From: Orlajensenia sp001423545
GTDB taxonomy: Bacteria > Actinomycetota > Actinomycetes > Actinomycetales > Microbacteriaceae
Length of the DNA stretch: 64,000 nucleotides
Direction: 5' to 3'
Assembly: GCA_001423545.1 (NCBI GenBank)
Contig: LMOK01000001.1
Span: 1,116,001-1,180,000 of the forward strand
The first letter of the stretch is position 1; every line of letters begins with the position of its first letter. Shown piece by piece: positions 1 through 9,088 of this stretch. The translations under genes were made by a program, and so were the position numbers. The notes under the pieces are model-generated. The model did not search any database. It saw nothing but the letters and a program-made list of their open reading frames with translations, and was not told the DNA's origin.

Positions 1-557
1 TGCAGGTGGGCGTCCTGGGCCGCCTGCCAGTCGGCCGCCTCCCGCTCCGCGAGGCTGTAGGAGCGCGCCTCGCGGGACGCCCTCGACAGCGCACGGGCGC
101 CGAAGTGGGCGACCCCCACCCACACCACGCTGCCGATGACTCCGATGAAGCCGAGCGCGGCCGGGCCTGCCCAGACGAGGGTCTGGAGCACGAGGAAGCC
201 CACGCCGACCCAGGCGACGACCAGCCGGCCCCGCACGGCCGTGATCGTCATGAGGGTTCCGATGGCCGCGACGTACCAGGTGGCGTAGCCGTTGTCGGCC
301 GTCGCATCGAGGGTCGAGCAGACGAGCAGCGGCATGGCGATGCTCGCGGCGAGATCGAAGGCGGCCACCCAGAGCGGCATCCGCCCGGGACGGGACGGCC
401 ACAGGCTGAAGACCGTCGCGAGCACGTACAGGCAGATCGCGATGATCGGGGCGACCGGGGAGTCCGGCACGCCGAGCGATGTGATCGCCAGGACGACGTG
501 GTAGGCCGAGAACACGGCGGCGAGGGCGACGATGAGCCCGCGCGGAATGGTGATCAT
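1..557 (-). CDS. Membrane protein, N-terminal part (cut by window start), third gene of a two-component module
   Basis: The frame opens at an ATG whose codon ends at 557 and runs without a stop to the window edge, giving 185 residues. About six hydrophobic segments are visible (roughly residues 5-29, 35-55, 60-82, 92-112, 115-133, 136-158), followed by a charged stretch rich in Arg, Glu and Ala that looks like the start of a cytoplasmic linker. The ATG overlaps the TGA of the histidine kinase (ATGA), so the two are translationally coupled and belong to one operon with the response regulator. By context it may be a second membrane sensor or an accessory ATPase sensor, but the catalytic part lies outside the window, so this is inference only. 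Confidence 0.7.
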   Translation of the reverse strand, partial: MITIPRGLIVALAAVFSAYHVVLAITSLGVPDSPVAPIIAICLYVLATVFSLWPSRPGRMPLWVAAFDLAASIAMPLLVCSTLDATADNGYATWYVAAIGTLMTITAVRGRLVVAWVGVGFLVLQTLVWAGPAALGFIGVIGSVVWVGVAHFGARALSRASREARSYSLAEREAADWQAAQDAHL

Positions 558-1876
558 GCGCCGGCTCCGCTCGGCTCGATCGAGGCACGATCAGCGTCGC
601 TCTCGGCCGCGATCTCAGCTGTCTCCGTGTCCGCGGGCCACTGCAGGGTGACGGTGGTGCCCGCGCCGGGCGACGACTCGATGCGGGCGGTGCCGCCGAC
701 GCTCAGCATCCGCTCGATGATCGACACCCTGATGCCCAGGCGTTCCTGCGGAATGCCCGCGGCGTCGAAACCCCTCCCGGTGTCGCTGACCGTGATGCGG
801 CATCCGTCGGCGAGCCCGGTCACGGTGAGCCTGCGGCGCACGAGACTCGCCGCACCTCCCGCGTGCTGCATGCTGTTGACCATCGCCTGCACCGATGCCG
901 AGTACAGCGCCTCCGCCGCCTGCACGGGCACCCCGTGGGAGGCGACGTGCGTCGCGCGGATGACGAACGGCGTCGAGAACTCCGATGCCGACGAACGGAT
1001 GCGGCGGGCCAGCCGATCGAGCGGTACGTCCCGCTCGTCGTCGACAGGCGGTGCCGCAGCGACCTCGAGGTGCTTGAGCGCCGTACGCGCCATGCGGGCG
1101 GCGAGAACCTTCTGCTCGGGCCTGTCTGCGTTGGCAGCCGAGAGCAGGGTGGTGAGCACGCTGTCGTGCACGATGGCATCGACCTGCACCCGCTCGACGT
1201 CGGTGGCGTGCTGGCGTACTGCCTCCGCATACTTGGCCAGCGCTCCGGCTTGAGCATCGTCGACGGCCTCTGCGGCCTGCCGCAGGGAGGTGAAGATGAT
1301 CAGGGCGGCCGAGCTGAGCAGGATGGCGTAGACCGTGTCGAGGCTGGCCCGGGTGAACCCGACGTCACCGCCCGCCGGCGACACCCTGATGATGCCGTAG
1401 GCGAGTGGAGTCAGGATCGTGTAGAGGATGGCGACGGGCAGTCTGAAGGCTATGGCGGCATTGGTCGTCGCCACGGTCACCAGATACCAGATCCACGGCG
1501 TGTTCTCCGCGAAGTCGGCGGGGTCACCGACATTCAGGGGCCAGACCAGGACGGCCAGCAGGTACACGACCGCGAAGAAGCCGAACACCACGCGGTGGGC
1601 GCGGTTCACCCACGCGGAGACGGCCACGGCGATCAGGGCGCTGAAGACCGTGGCGCCGAGGATGTACGAGAGGGGCGCGATGAGCTCGGGAAGCTGCTGG
1701 AGCATCACCGGGACCGTCTGCACCACGAAGATCAGGCCGAAGAAGGCCGTCGCTCGCGCCAGTGCCACGTTGATGCGGCGGGCGCTCAGCGCTGCCCGTG
1801 GCTCCGACGTGGTCGGCAGAGCACTGCGCAGTCGTTCACCCCGCTCGGTCGTGCGCGGTGATGGGGCCGTCGTCAT
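554..1876 (-). CDS. Membrane sensor histidine kinase (NarL-partner type, HATPase)
   Basis: The protein has 440 residues. Five to six membrane segments occupy roughly residues 40-200. A short dimerisation helix follows with a candidate phospho-acceptor His237 in IVHDSVL, then a GHKL ATPase domain with N-box Asn334 (MVNSMQHA) and G1 box SDTGRGF near 364-370. The kinase core is compact, as in HisKA_3-like kinases that pair with LuxR-type regulators. I chose the ATG at 1876 because it overlaps the regulator stop (ATGA); an open frame continues upstream but is antisense-like and lies inside the regulator gene. The signal sensed is unknown. The His assignment rests on position relative to the ATPase domain and is less sure than the domain call. 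Confidence 0.85.
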   Translation of the reverse strand: MTTAPSPRTTERGERLRSALPTTSEPRAALSARRINVALARATAFFGLIFVVQTVPVMLQQLPELIAPLSYILGATVFSALIAVAVSAWVNRAHRVVFGFFAVVYLLAVLVWPLNVGDPADFAENTPWIWYLVTVATTNAAIAFRLPVAILYTILTPLAYGIIRVSPAGGDVGFTRASLDTVYAILLSSAALIIFTSLRQAAEAVDDAQAGALAKYAEAVRQHATDVERVQVDAIVHDSVLTTLLSAANADRPEQKVLAARMARTALKHLEVAAAPPVDDERDVPLDRLARRIRSSASEFSTPFVIRATHVASHGVPVQAAEALYSASVQAMVNSMQHAGGAASLVRRRLTVTGLADGCRITVSDTGRGFDAAGIPQERLGIRVSIIERMLSVGGTARIESSPGAGTTVTLQWPADTETAEIAAESDADRASIEPSGAGA

Positions 1877-2553
1877 CCAGCCGAATCCTGTTCGAGGCCC
1901 GGCAGGATGCCGTCCTCGACCGCCCGGCGCAGCAGGTCGACCTTGGTCGGGGCGGGGCGCCCGACCTCGACGTACTTCACCCGCACCCGGTCGAGGTACT
2001 CCCTGGCCGTCGAGTGGGCGATGCCCAGCTGCAGGGCGACGGTCTTGAGCGGGAGGCCGGAGGCGTAGAGGTGCAGCACGTCGCGCTCGCGACGACCGAG
2101 CTGAGCCTTGCCGAAGTCGGCGTCGGCGTCGATGGCCGACGCCCACTCGAGGTTGTTGAGCACCTCGCCCCGCGCCACCGTGGCGATGGCGGCGAGCACC
2201 GTGGCCGTCGGAGCGGACTTGGGGATGACTCCGGCCGCACCGGCAGCGAGAGCCTCCCGAACGCTGGCGACGCGGTCTGCGATGGAGTGCACCAGCACGG
2301 CGGCCCCGGTCGCCTGGGCGGCCTTCACGTTGTCGGTCACGCTCGATCCGTCGCCGAGCGACAGGTCGAGCACGACCACGTCGCATGGCCGGCCGAGCAC
2401 GTTGTCGATGAGGTCCTGGGCTCGCGCCGTCGTGTAGATGACGTCGTAGCCCGCCGCCTCGCAGGCCGCCTTCAGTCCGAGGACCACCGACTCGTGGTCA
2501 TCGACGATGGCCACCTGGATGGCACCTGCCGCACCCGCATTCGACTCCGTCAC
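1873..2553 (-). CDS. LuxR/NarL-family response regulator
   Basis: The gene encodes a 226-residue regulator with an N-terminal receiver domain (acidic pair Asp18-Asp19, phospho-acceptor Asp63 in VVVLDLSLGDG, conserved Lys in GVIPKSA) and a C-terminal LuxR-type helix-turn-helix starting near RRERDVLHLYASGL. It should be phosphorylated by the kinase encoded immediately downstream. I placed the start at the GTG ending at 2553 because GGAGG sits 8 nt upstream. A GTG 15 nt further out would place that ribosome site inside the gene. It is the first gene of the operon. The C-terminus carries an extra basic helix (VGRPAPTKVDLLRRAVEDG) that is common in actinobacterial members. The target genes are unknown. 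Confidence 0.88.
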   Translation of the reverse strand: MTESNAGAAGAIQVAIVDDHESVVLGLKAACEAAGYDVIYTTARAQDLIDNVLGRPCDVVVLDLSLGDGSSVTDNVKAAQATGAAVLVHSIADRVASVREALAAGAAGVIPKSAPTATVLAAIATVARGEVLNNLEWASAIDADADFGKAQLGRRERDVLHLYASGLPLKTVALQLGIAHSTAREYLDRVRVKYVEVGRPAPTKVDLLRRAVEDGILPGLEQDSAG

Positions 2554-2618
2554 GTGCGTTCCCTCCACTGACGCGACACCCGTGCCGCGTCATCCCACAC
2601 TACGGCGTCGCGCCTCCG

Positions 2619-3977
2619 TCAGGACGCGCGCATGAAGCGCGCCACGGCTTCGACATGGTGAGTGTTCGGGAACAGGTCGAAGGCGCGCAGAGCCTGCAGC
2701 TCGTAGCCGCGTTCGCGCAGCAGTCCGGCATCGCGAGCGAGGGCGACAGGATCGCAGGCGACGTAGACGAGCTGGCGCGGCCGCAGGTCGACCAGCGAGT
2801 CGACGACCTCGCGCCCGGCACCCGAGCGCGGAGGGTCGAGCACCACCGTCGCTCCCTCGAGCCGACGTCGTTCCGCTGCCGGAGCCTCGGCGAGCTCACG
2901 CAGGAACCTGTCGACGCGGGACGTGACGGCCGCGGCGCCCAGCCACTCCGAGAGGTTCTCGCCCGCGTGGTCGGTGGCCCGGGCGTCGCTCTCGACCGTC
3001 GTGATGCGCACGGTCGAGCCGAAGCGGTCGCCGACGGCCGCCGCGAGCAGGCCGACCCCGCCGTAGAGGTCGAGGTTCGCAGCCCGCGGGTCGAACTCGT
3101 CACCGTCGATGGCGTCCTGCACTGCCCGGCTGAGCGTCTCGGCCGCGCGGGCGTGCACCTGCCAGAATCCCCCGGCCTCGAGCCTGAAGCGACGCTCCCC
3201 GACGATCTCGTGCACGACGGCGTGCGGCGGCGCCTTCGGCTTGCCGCGGCGATCGTTCTCGGACACGACGATACGGGCGACGGCATCGCTGGGCGCGATG
3301 AGGTCGACGTGGGCCGCGCCCGGGAAGCGCTGCGTGAGGGGTGCTATCGCCTCGACCGCAGCCGTGGCGAGGGGCAGCGATGTCACGGGCACGACATGGT
3401 GGGAGCGTGCGGCGAACGGGCCGACGCGGCCGTCGGGTGCCACCTGCAGACGCACCCGGGTACGCCAGCCCGTTCCGGTGGACGCGGCGTCGGGGCCGGC
3501 ATCCGGAGCAGTCGGAATGGCCTCGACCTCGACGTCGGTCTCGATCTTCGCCATGCGCGAGAACGAGTCCGTGAGAACGCGACGCTTGAGTTCGCGCTGG
3601 AAGTCCTGGTCGATGTGACCGAACTCGGCGCCTCCGGCCCTCTCCGCCGGCACCCTGTCGACGGAGGACTCCGGCCAGACGTGGTCACGGCGTTCGGGGG
3701 CTGCGGTGAGGACGCCGACGGTCTCGGCACGCCAGAAGCTCGCGTGCGCGTCGTCGCTCACATGGGCGAGAACGCGCTCGCCCGGCAGGGTGTCGCTGAC
3801 GAAGACCACGCGTCCCTCGTGCCTGGCGACGAAGACACCGCCGTGGGCTACGTTGGTGACGTCGAGCTCGACTGTGGTTCCCGCCCCGGTTCCCGCCTTC
3901 GACCCCGCCGTGGACCGGACCCCGCCGCGGCGTCCGGAGGGCTCGGCGGACGGGGTGCGGTTTCTGTTCTGGGCCAT
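2619..3977 (-). CDS. TRAM-domain class I SAM-dependent RNA uridine methyltransferase (TrmA/RlmCD family)
   Basis: The 452-residue product starts with a basic tail and a TRAM domain (about 35-95, beginning ELDVTNVAHGGVFVARH) and ends in a Rossmann methyltransferase domain. SAM-binding motif I is LDLYGGVGLLA, motif IV is LDPPRSGAG (Asp381), and the catalytic cysteine is Cys408 in VACDPVALARD. These are hallmarks of 5-methyluridine methyltransferases that act on tRNA or 23S rRNA. Unlike E. coli RlmD there is no four-cysteine Fe-S cluster. The target nucleotide cannot be told from sequence. I chose the ATG ending at 3977 (MAQNRNRT) because the longer frame runs into the divergent maf gene only 37 bp away. 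Confidence 0.88.
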   Translation of the reverse strand: MAQNRNRTPSAEPSGRRGGVRSTAGSKAGTGAGTTVELDVTNVAHGGVFVARHEGRVVFVSDTLPGERVLAHVSDDAHASFWRAETVGVLTAAPERRDHVWPESSVDRVPAERAGGAEFGHIDQDFQRELKRRVLTDSFSRMAKIETDVEVEAIPTAPDAGPDAASTGTGWRTRVRLQVAPDGRVGPFAARSHHVVPVTSLPLATAAVEAIAPLTQRFPGAAHVDLIAPSDAVARIVVSENDRRGKPKAPPHAVVHEIVGERRFRLEAGGFWQVHARAAETLSRAVQDAIDGDEFDPRAANLDLYGGVGLLAAAVGDRFGSTVRITTVESDARATDHAGENLSEWLGAAAVTSRVDRFLRELAEAPAAERRRLEGATVVLDPPRSGAGREVVDSLVDLRPRQLVYVACDPVALARDAGLLRERGYELQALRAFDLFPNTHHVEAVARFMRAS

Positions 3978-4014
3978 CGTCCGAGCATTCCACACGACTC
4001 TGCACGAAAGCATC

Positions 4015-4662
4015 ATGCGCCTCTACCTCGCCTCCACCTCCCCCGCCAGACTCGCGACCCTCCGTGCGGCGGGCATCGAGCCCATCACCATCTCCCCCGA
4101 CGTCGACGAGGAGGCGCTGGTCGCCTCCGTCGAGGCCGAGCTGGGAGCCGCGCTGCCCGCACCCGAGATGGTCGAACTCCTCGCCCGGGCGAAGGCCGAG
4201 GCCGTCGTCGGAGCCCTGGTGGACGGCGAGCCGATCGACGGGCTCATCCTCGGCGGCGACTCGGCCTTCCTGTTCGACGGAGCCGTCTACGGCAAGCCGC
4301 ACCTGCCCGAGGTCGCCAGGGAACGCTGGCTGCGCCAGAGCGGCCGCAGCGGCGAGCTGTACTCCGGCCACTGGCTGATCGACCACCGCGCTGGGCGAGC
4401 GGATGCCGCCGTCGGCGCCGTCGCCTCGGCCCGAGTCACCTTCTCCGAGGTCGACGAGCACGAGATCGACGCGTACGTCGCCAGCGGGGAGCCGCTCAAG
4501 GTGGCCGGTGCCTTCACGATCGACAGCCTCGGGGGTCCGTTCATCCGTTCCGTCGACGGCGACCCGAGCACGGTGATCGGTCTGTCGTTGTCGACTCTGC
4601 GCGACCTCGTGCGCGAACTCGGCGTCGGCTGGCCGTCTCTCTGGAACCGCCCCCGCCCCTGA
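4015..4662 (+). CDS. maf: Maf-family nucleoside triphosphate pyrophosphatase
   Basis: The 215-residue product opens with MRLYLASTSPAR, the Maf phosphate-binding signature, followed by DVDEEAL, by LGGDSAFLF (the conserved Asp region) and by GKP. Maf proteins hydrolyse non-canonical or excess NTPs to NMP and pyrophosphate and act in the cytoplasm as housecleaning enzymes. Which nucleotide is preferred (dTTP/UTP or methylated forms) cannot be read here. The gene is divergent from the RNA methyltransferase with only 37 bp between starts. It lies 100 bp ahead of the carboxylase gene on the same strand, and this maf-accA proximity is familiar in actinobacteria. Confidence 0.88.
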   Translation: MRLYLASTSPARLATLRAAGIEPITISPDVDEEALVASVEAELGAALPAPEMVELLARAKAEAVVGALVDGEPIDGLILGGDSAFLFDGAVYGKPHLPEVARERWLRQSGRSGELYSGHWLIDHRAGRADAAVGAVASARVTFSEVDEHEIDAYVASGEPLKVAGAFTIDSLGGPFIRSVDGDPSTVIGLSLSTLRDLVRELGVGWPSLWNRPRP

Positions 4663-4762
4663 CGGACCCGTCCGCGTCTTGTACCTTTCCGAAGCGGTCG
4701 CGCCGCATTTTTGGAGGAGACGCCTAAAAGGGATGCGTGGCGCGGCAATAGGCTGGTGAATC

Positions 4763-6529
4763 ATGACGCGTATCTCCAAGGTCCTCATCGCCAATCGGGG
4801 CGAAATCGCCGTCCGCGTCATCAGGGCTGCCCGCGACAGCGGCATCAGCTCCGTCGCCGTCTACGCCGACCAGGACCGCGACGCCCTGCACTCCCGTCTC
4901 GCCGATGAGTCCTACGGACTCGACGGAAGCACGAGCGCCGACACCTACCTCGTCATCGACAAGCTGCTCTCGATCGCCCGCCGGTCGGGAGCCGACGCCG
5001 TGCACCCCGGATACGGCTTCCTGGCCGAGAACGCCGACTTCGCCCGAGCCGTCATCGACGCCGGTCTCATCTGGATCGGCCCGTCGCCCGAGGCCATCGA
5101 ACGCCTCGGCGACAAGGTCTCGGCCCGTCACGTGGCCGAGAAGGTGGGCGCCCCGCTCGCTCCCGGCACCCTGAATCCCGTCTCGGACGCCTCCGAGGTG
5201 CTCGACTTCGTCGACGTGCACGGACTGCCCGTCGCCATCAAGGCGGCCTACGGCGGCGGCGGTCGCGGCCTCAAGGTCGCCCGCACCCGCGAGGAGATCC
5301 CCGAGCTGTTCGACTCCGCCACGCGCGAGGCCATCACGGCCTTCGGTCGCGGCGAGTGCTTCGTCGAGAAGTACCTCGACGAGCCCCGTCACGTCGAGAC
5401 CCAGTGCCTCGCGGATGCCGAGGGCAACGTCGTCGTCGTCTCGACCCGCGACTGCTCGCTGCAGCGCCGTCACCAGAAGCTCGTCGAAGAGGCACCGGCG
5501 CCGTTCCTGACCGAGGAGCAGAACACCGAGCTGTACCGCGCGTCGAAGGCCATCCTGAAGGAGGTCGGCTACCTCGGTGCCGGCACCTGCGAGTTCCTCA
5601 TCGGCAAGGACGGCACAGTCTCGTTCCTCGAGGTGAACACCCGTCTGCAGGTGGAGCACCCCGTCTCGGAAGAGGTGACGGGCATCGACCTCGTGCGCGA
5701 GCAGTTCCGCATCGCCGAGGGCGGCGTCCTCGACTACGAGGACCCGACTCCGCGCGGCCACTCCTTCGAGTTCCGCATCAACGGCGAGGACGCCGGCCGA
5801 GGCTTCATGCCCGCCCCCGGCCCCGTGCACGTGTTCCGCCCCGCGAGCGGCCCCGGCATCCGTGTCGACACCGGAATCCAGGCGGGCGACGTGATCAGCG
5901 GATCGTTCGACTCGCTGCTGGCCAAGCTCATCGTGACCGGCTCCGACCGCGAGGAGGCGCTCGAGCGCGCCCGTCGCGCGCTCGACGAGTTCGAGGTCGC
6001 CGGCCTGCCGACGGTGCTGCCCTTCCACCGCGCGATCGTGCGGGATCCGGCCTTCGCACCCGAGAACGGCGAGCCGTTCTCGATCTACACGCGCTGGATC
6101 GAGACCGACTTCGACAACACCATCGAGGCGTGGAGCGGAGAGGCCGAGACTCCGGCCGCCCCCGAGCAGCGCAACACCGTCACCCTCGAGGTCGACGGGC
6201 GCCGCATCGAGGTGAGCCTGCCCGTGCGCCTGCTGCCGAGCTCCTCTGCCGAGAAGACCGGCGGACCCGCACCGCGCCGCCGTGCGACGCACCACGCTGT
6301 GAGCACCTCGACCGGCGACTCGGTGAAGGCGCCCATGCAGGCGACGATCGTGAAGCTGGCCGTGGCCGAGGGCGATCAGGTCGTCAAGGGCGACCTCATC
6401 GTCGTGCTCGAGGCCATGAAGATGGAGCAGCCGTTGACGGCACACAAGGACGGCCGCATCGAGAACGTCAACGCCGCCGTCGGCTCGACGGTCGCGTCCG
6501 GCCACCTGTTGCTCAGCATCGCGGACTAG
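4763..6529 (+). CDS. accA3: Acetyl-/propionyl-CoA carboxylase alpha chain (biotin carboxylase plus BCCP)
   Basis: This 588-residue protein fuses an ATP-grasp biotin carboxylase (N-terminal ANRGEIAVRVIRAAR, glycine-rich loop YGGGGRGLK, catalytic region EVNTRLQVEHPVSEEVTG) to a C-terminal biotin carboxyl carrier domain with the EAMKM motif, where Lys553 is the expected biotin site. It carboxylates biotin for acyl-CoA carboxylase complexes that supply malonyl-CoA or methylmalonyl-CoA for lipid synthesis. The beta chain that completes the enzyme is not in the window. The domain layout and length match actinobacterial AccA3/AccBC proteins. The start at 4763 gives the exact family N-terminus. Confidence 0.93.
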   Translation: MTRISKVLIANRGEIAVRVIRAARDSGISSVAVYADQDRDALHSRLADESYGLDGSTSADTYLVIDKLLSIARRSGADAVHPGYGFLAENADFARAVIDAGLIWIGPSPEAIERLGDKVSARHVAEKVGAPLAPGTLNPVSDASEVLDFVDVHGLPVAIKAAYGGGGRGLKVARTREEIPELFDSATREAITAFGRGECFVEKYLDEPRHVETQCLADAEGNVVVVSTRDCSLQRRHQKLVEEAPAPFLTEEQNTELYRASKAILKEVGYLGAGTCEFLIGKDGTVSFLEVNTRLQVEHPVSEEVTGIDLVREQFRIAEGGVLDYEDPTPRGHSFEFRINGEDAGRGFMPAPGPVHVFRPASGPGIRVDTGIQAGDVISGSFDSLLAKLIVTGSDREEALERARRALDEFEVAGLPTVLPFHRAIVRDPAFAPENGEPFSIYTRWIETDFDNTIEAWSGEAETPAAPEQRNTVTLEVDGRRIEVSLPVRLLPSSSAEKTGGPAPRRRATHHAVSTSTGDSVKAPMQATIVKLAVAEGDQVVKGDLIVVLEAMKMEQPLTAHKDGRIENVNAAVGSTVASGHLLLSIAD

Positions 6530-6546
6530 GAGTATCGCCGCTCCGC

Positions 6547-6637
6547 GCGCTTCGACCGCGGACTCCGCCCTGGCATCCGCGAGCGACGACCCCGCCTCCG
6601 CTCGCTGAGGGCCGAGCGAAGCGACCGCCCGAAGCGC
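6547..6637. repeat. Intergenic inverted-repeat element, copy 1 (convergent gap)
   Basis: This 130-bp gap lies between two convergent genes. It contains an 8-bp perfect inverted repeat (GCGCTTCG at 6547-6554, CGAAGCGC at 6630-6637). An 18-nt stretch at 6547-6564 recurs exactly in reverse complement at 37508-37525, and TCCGCTCGCTGAGG at 6597-6610 recurs at 37485-37498. It may act as a two-way terminator or be a REP-like dispersed element. Confidence 0.6.
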
Positions 6638-6659
6638 ACCTGCGAGCGGGCGCGGTGCG

Positions 6660-8108
6660 CTAGGTGTTGACGATGTGCATGGCGCGGGCGGCATCCGAGA
6701 TGGATCCCGACAGCGATGGGTACACGGGGAAGGCCTCGGAGACCTGATCGACCGTGAGCCTGTGCACGACGGCAAGCGCCACCGGGAGGATGAGCTCGCT
6801 GGCCTTCGGGGCCACGATCACGCCGCCGATGACGGTACCGGAGCCCGTGCGGGCGAAGATCTTCACGAAGCCCTCCTTGATGCCCATCATCTTGGCGCGG
6901 GGGTTCGTGGCGAGGGGAAGCTTGTAGATCTCGCCCTGGGCGATGCCGTCCTCGATCTGCTTCTGGGTCCAGCCGACGGTCGCGATCTCGGGCTGGGTGA
7001 AGATGTTCGAGGTGATGTTGCGCTCCTCGGGCGGGTTCACGATGTCGCCCATGGCGTGGAACACGGCCGTGCGGCCCTGCATCGACGCCACCGAGGCCAA
7101 CGGCGTGAAGGTCGTGCAGTCGCCGGCGGCGTAGATGTTCGGCACCGACGTGCGTGCCACGCGGTTCACGCGGATGTGTCCGCTCGGCGTCAGCTGCACG
7201 CCGGCGGCCTCGAGACCGATGCCCGCCGTGTTGGGGATGGAGCCGACGGCCATGAGGGCGTGCGAGCCCTCGACGATCCGACCGTCGGACAGCGTCGCCT
7301 TCACTCCCGTCGCCGTGCGCTCGACCTTGTCGGCACGCGACTTCGAGAGCACCGTCATGCCGTTGCGGCGGAAGGCGTTCTCGAGCACGCGGGCGGCATC
7401 GGCGTCCTCGCCCGGCAGCACCTGGTCCCGACTGGAGATGAGGGTGACCTCGCTGCCGAGGGCGCGGTAGGCCGAGGCGAACTCGGCGCCGGTGACACCG
7501 GAGCCGACCACGATGAGGTGCTCGGGAACGCTCTTCAGGTTGTAGAGCTGCGTCCAGGTGAAGATCCGCTCGCCGTCGGGCACCGCCGAGTCGAGGATGC
7601 GGGGGGTCGCTCCCACCGAGATGATGATGGTGTCGGCCTCGATACGGTCGAAGTCGGTGCCCTCATCCCCGAGGGCCGTCGACACGATGATCGCTCCGGC
7701 GCCGTCGAGTCGCCCCTCGCCCTGCACCAGGCGAACGCCGGCCTTCTCGAGGTTGGCCGTCATGTCCTCCGACTGCTGGCGGGCGAGCCGCAGCAGGCGC
7801 TTGTTGACGGCGGCCAGGTTGATGGCGACCTCGGGGCGGAGCGGCTTGCCGGACTCGCCTCGGGCGTAGAACTGCACGCCGAGATCGGCGGCCTCCTTGA
7901 TCGCGTTCGACGCCTCCGCCGTCGCGATGAGCGACTTCGACGGCACGACGTCGGTCAGCACGGCTGATCCGCCGACTCCCATGCGCTCGACGAGGGTGAC
8001 CTCGGCTCCCAGCTGGGCCGCAGCGAGGGCGGCGTCGTAACCGCCGGGCCCTCCACCGAGGATTGCGATCCGTTGGGTGGTCTCGAACTCGTGGGCCATG
8101 CCTTCCAT
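6660..8108 (-). CDS. lpdA: LpdA-type flavoprotein (NAD(P)H-quinone dehydrogenase) lacking the redox disulfide
   Basis: The 482-residue protein has the full pyridine nucleotide-disulfide oxidoreductase fold: FAD motif ILGGGPGGYDAA near the N-terminus, NAD(P) motif VVGSGVTGAEFA, YAAGDCT for the FAD ribityl chain, and a C-terminal dimerisation domain. At the place where lipoamide dehydrogenases have the CxxxxC redox pair it reads GVGGSAVLTDVVPSK, without cysteines. That loss is the known mark of the mycobacterial LpdA (Rv3303c) group, which reduces quinones rather than lipoamide. It is convergent with the carboxylase. The start could also be the ATG at 8099; neither has an ideal ribosome site. 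Confidence 0.88.
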   Translation of the reverse strand: MEGMAHEFETTQRIAILGGGPGGYDAALAAAQLGAEVTLVERMGVGGSAVLTDVVPSKSLIATAEASNAIKEAADLGVQFYARGESGKPLRPEVAINLAAVNKRLLRLARQQSEDMTANLEKAGVRLVQGEGRLDGAGAIIVSTALGDEGTDFDRIEADTIIISVGATPRILDSAVPDGERIFTWTQLYNLKSVPEHLIVVGSGVTGAEFASAYRALGSEVTLISSRDQVLPGEDADAARVLENAFRRNGMTVLSKSRADKVERTATGVKATLSDGRIVEGSHALMAVGSIPNTAGIGLEAAGVQLTPSGHIRVNRVARTSVPNIYAAGDCTTFTPLASVASMQGRTAVFHAMGDIVNPPEERNITSNIFTQPEIATVGWTQKQIEDGIAQGEIYKLPLATNPRAKMMGIKEGFVKIFARTGSGTVIGGVIVAPKASELILPVALAVVHRLTVDQVSEAFPVYPSLSGSISDAARAMHIVNT

Positions 8109-8254
8109 TCTCGCAGATGCACGAGAACCTCAAGATCCGCTGAGCGTCGCGCAGATGAGCAGCGGATGCCGCCCCTTCCCCGCATCCCGAGTGACGCATC
8201 CGCCCGCCGTCAACCGGCTGGGTCGCGCATGGGTGCCGGCTCTAGAGTGGACGG

Positions 8255-9088
8255 ATGACGAATTCGACGACGAATCCCCTCGACGAGCCCGGAACCGACC
8301 CGTTCGAGGTCGCCAGGCAGGCCGCGGAGCAGATCGCAGAGCGCACCGGCGTCGAACGCCACGACATCGCCCTCACCCTCGGCAGCGGATGGGGGAAGGC
8401 CGCCGATCTCATCGGCGAGACCACGGCCGTCATCCCGGCGCACGAGATCAGCGGCTTCAGCAAGCCGGCCCTCGAGGGCCACGGCGGCATGCTGCGCTCG
8501 ATCGCGCTGTCGAACGGCAAGCACGCCCTCGTCATCGGAGCACGCACCCACTACTACGAGGGCCACGGCGTGCGCCGAGTCGTGCACAGCGTGCGCACCG
8601 CTGCGGCGACCGGCGCCACCACGATGATCCTCACCAACGGTGCCGGCGGCATCCGCGAGCACTGGACGCCCGGCACCCCCGTTCTGATCAGCGACCACAT
8701 CAACCTCACGGCCGACTCGCCTCTCGAGGGCGCGACCTTCATCGACCTCACCGACCTCTACTCGCGGCGCCTGCGCGACCTCGCCCGCACGATCGACCCG
8801 GGGCTCGACGAGGGCGTGTACTGCCAGTTCCGCGGCCCGCACTACGAGACGCCGGCCGAGGTTCAGATGGCCAAGACCATCGGCGGCCACATCGTGGGCA
8901 TGTCGACGGCGCTCGAGGCCATCGCCGCCCGCCAGGCCGGCATGGAGATCCTCGGCATGAGCCTGATCACCAACCTCGCCGCCGGGATCCAGAAGAGCCC
9001 CCTCAGCCACGCCGAGGTCATCGAGGCCGGCCAGAACGCCGAGGCCGTCATCAGCGCCCTGCTCGCCCGCATCGCGAACGCCCTGTGA
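8255..9088 (+). CDS. punA: Purine nucleoside phosphorylase
   Basis: This 277-residue protein matches trimeric PNPs of the class that cleaves inosine and guanosine with phosphate to free base and ribose-1-phosphate: LTLGSGWGKAAD phosphate loop, RTHYYEGHG, TNGAGGIRE, and GPHYETPAEVQM with the substrate-binding Glu and Met. It is the first gene of a two-gene unit. Its stop overlaps the start of the phosphosugar mutase, which can convert the ribose-1-phosphate produced. Together with the facing adenosine deaminase, cytidine deaminase and thymidine phosphorylase genes it forms a nucleoside salvage and catabolism block. Confidence 0.92.
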   Translation: MTNSTTNPLDEPGTDPFEVARQAAEQIAERTGVERHDIALTLGSGWGKAADLIGETTAVIPAHEISGFSKPALEGHGGMLRSIALSNGKHALVIGARTHYYEGHGVRRVVHSVRTAAATGATTMILTNGAGGIREHWTPGTPVLISDHINLTADSPLEGATFIDLTDLYSRRLRDLARTIDPGLDEGVYCQFRGPHYETPAEVQMAKTIGGHIVGMSTALEAIAARQAGMEILGMSLITNLAAGIQKSPLSHAEVIEAGQNAEAVISALLARIANAL

